NCBI RefSeq assembly: GCF_000234665.1
Contig: NC_018337.1
Coordinates: forward strand, 644,222 to 708,221
Source of the DNA: Leishmania mexicana MHOM/GT/2001/U1103
Taxonomy: Eukaryota > Euglenozoa > Kinetoplastea > Trypanosomatida > Trypanosomatidae
Direction: 5' to 3'
DNA length: 64,000 nt
Position 1 is the first letter of the stretch; each line of letters begins with the position of its first letter. The notes beneath the pieces were generated by a model. The model ran no database searches and was not told the origin of the DNA. It saw nothing but the letters and a program-made list of their open reading frames with translations. Below are positions 63,301 to 64,000 of this stretch, piece by piece. A program made the translations under genes and the position numbers.

Positions 63301-64000
63301 CACGTAGGTGAACCACCACAACACCAAAAAAAACAGGCATAGGCTAACCAACAAAGAAACAAGAGAACGCGCAACGGAAGAAGTGAAGAAGCGAAGAAAA
63401 AGGGAGAAGAACGGCACCCACAACACGCCTTTCGACATTAGAGAAGAACGACAGCAAGCGTGGGACAACAGAAACAGACAACAAAAAAAGAAACAAAGAA
63501 ACGCCTGAAGTCCCGCACGATTGTGTGTTCAATATACGAGCTTCGTTTCCGCTCTTTTTGCTGCGGTTGCCGTTACTTTCGGGATGAAGCCGAGAGAGAT
63601 GGCGTTTCCAGGCGCCTTCTGTGTGCCCGGCAGCTGCTGTGAGTGTGCAGATGAGTCCGAGAGCGCGACTCTATCCTTCGCAAGCCGTGTACGTAAGTAT
63701 GCCTAATGCGCGTAGGTATGCGTGTGTGTTTCATCACATGTATGCTAAGCATACAGTGGCACGTTCCATAATGAGCACCACCACATCCACACATCAAGCA
63801 AATAAACAGAGGGTACTGGATCGTTTAGACAAAACGATCCGAGTCCGAGAATACGCATATGCATGCCCTCCCTCCTCCCCCCTCAGCCAAAACACACACA
63901 CGCACACAAACACACACGATGAGACACACAAAGACCTACATGCAGGTACTGAAGTGAAGAAAAAAGAAAGACGAACGTGAAGGAGCACATCACGATGCTC

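Larger units (their letters stand above)
61209..64000. other. Gene-free right end, simple-sequence rich
   Basis: 2.8 kb with no supported gene on either strand. It is A-rich on plus with CA, AT and ACAC repeats throughout, a C-run at 62918-62930 and a mixed AC/AT satellite at about 63198-63300. A low-GC part at 61910-62340 reads as polypyrimidine on the minus strand. It could be the 5' leader region of the IQ gene plus 3' UTR of an unseen gene, or part of a strand-switch region just outside the window. Confidence 0.55.

Overview
The window looks like nuclear DNA from a trypanosomatid, most likely Leishmania or a close relative. Fifteen genes can be supported. All are intronless and all lie on the minus strand, as expected of one polycistronic transcription unit read from right to left. 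They are separated by long, low-complexity spacers of 0.8 to almost 7 kb full of microsatellites and polypyrimidine tracts (purine-rich on the printed strand), which fits trans-splicing and polyadenylation. Two amastin genes and two retroposon-like elements resembling Leishmania SIDERs support the assignment. The species cannot be fixed by reading alone. No tRNA, rRNA, snoRNA or CRISPR was seen.

Layout from left to right (downstream to upstream in transcription): the 5' part of a large Ser/Pro-rich protein that runs off the left edge; a single-pass membrane protein with an alkaline-phosphatase-like ectodomain; a 5.8 kb spacer with a decayed gene and a degenerate retroposon; an IML2/TTC39-family TPR protein; a coiled-coil protein with three copies of a 25-residue repeat; a short p25-alpha (TPPP) protein; a kinesin; a probable mitochondrial DEAD-box-like helicase; and an unusual ubiquitin-conjugating E2.

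From about 31 to 42.4 kb lies the accessory part: two diverged amastin genes inside duplicated flanks, a 100-base assembly gap that probably hides at least one more amastin unit, and decayed gene remnants on both sides. The amastin flanks are much more alike than the amastin coding sequences.

To the right follow a thioredoxin-fold plus zeta-type P-loop kinase fusion, pyroglutamyl peptidase I, a small single-TM protein that may be mitochondrial, an RCC1-like protein ending in a Ras-like polybasic CaaX tail, and a TPR plus IQ-motif protein. The last 2.8 kb is gene-free and rich in simple repeats.

Functionally the core genes are a housekeeping mix (cytoskeleton: p25-alpha, kinesin and perhaps the IQ protein; mitochondrion: helicase and small TM protein; protein turnover: E2 and peptidase). 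As usual in trypanosomatids, neighbours need not share a pathway. Start codons were moved inward from the longest open frame where the upstream extension is a polypyrimidine tract rather than protein-like.
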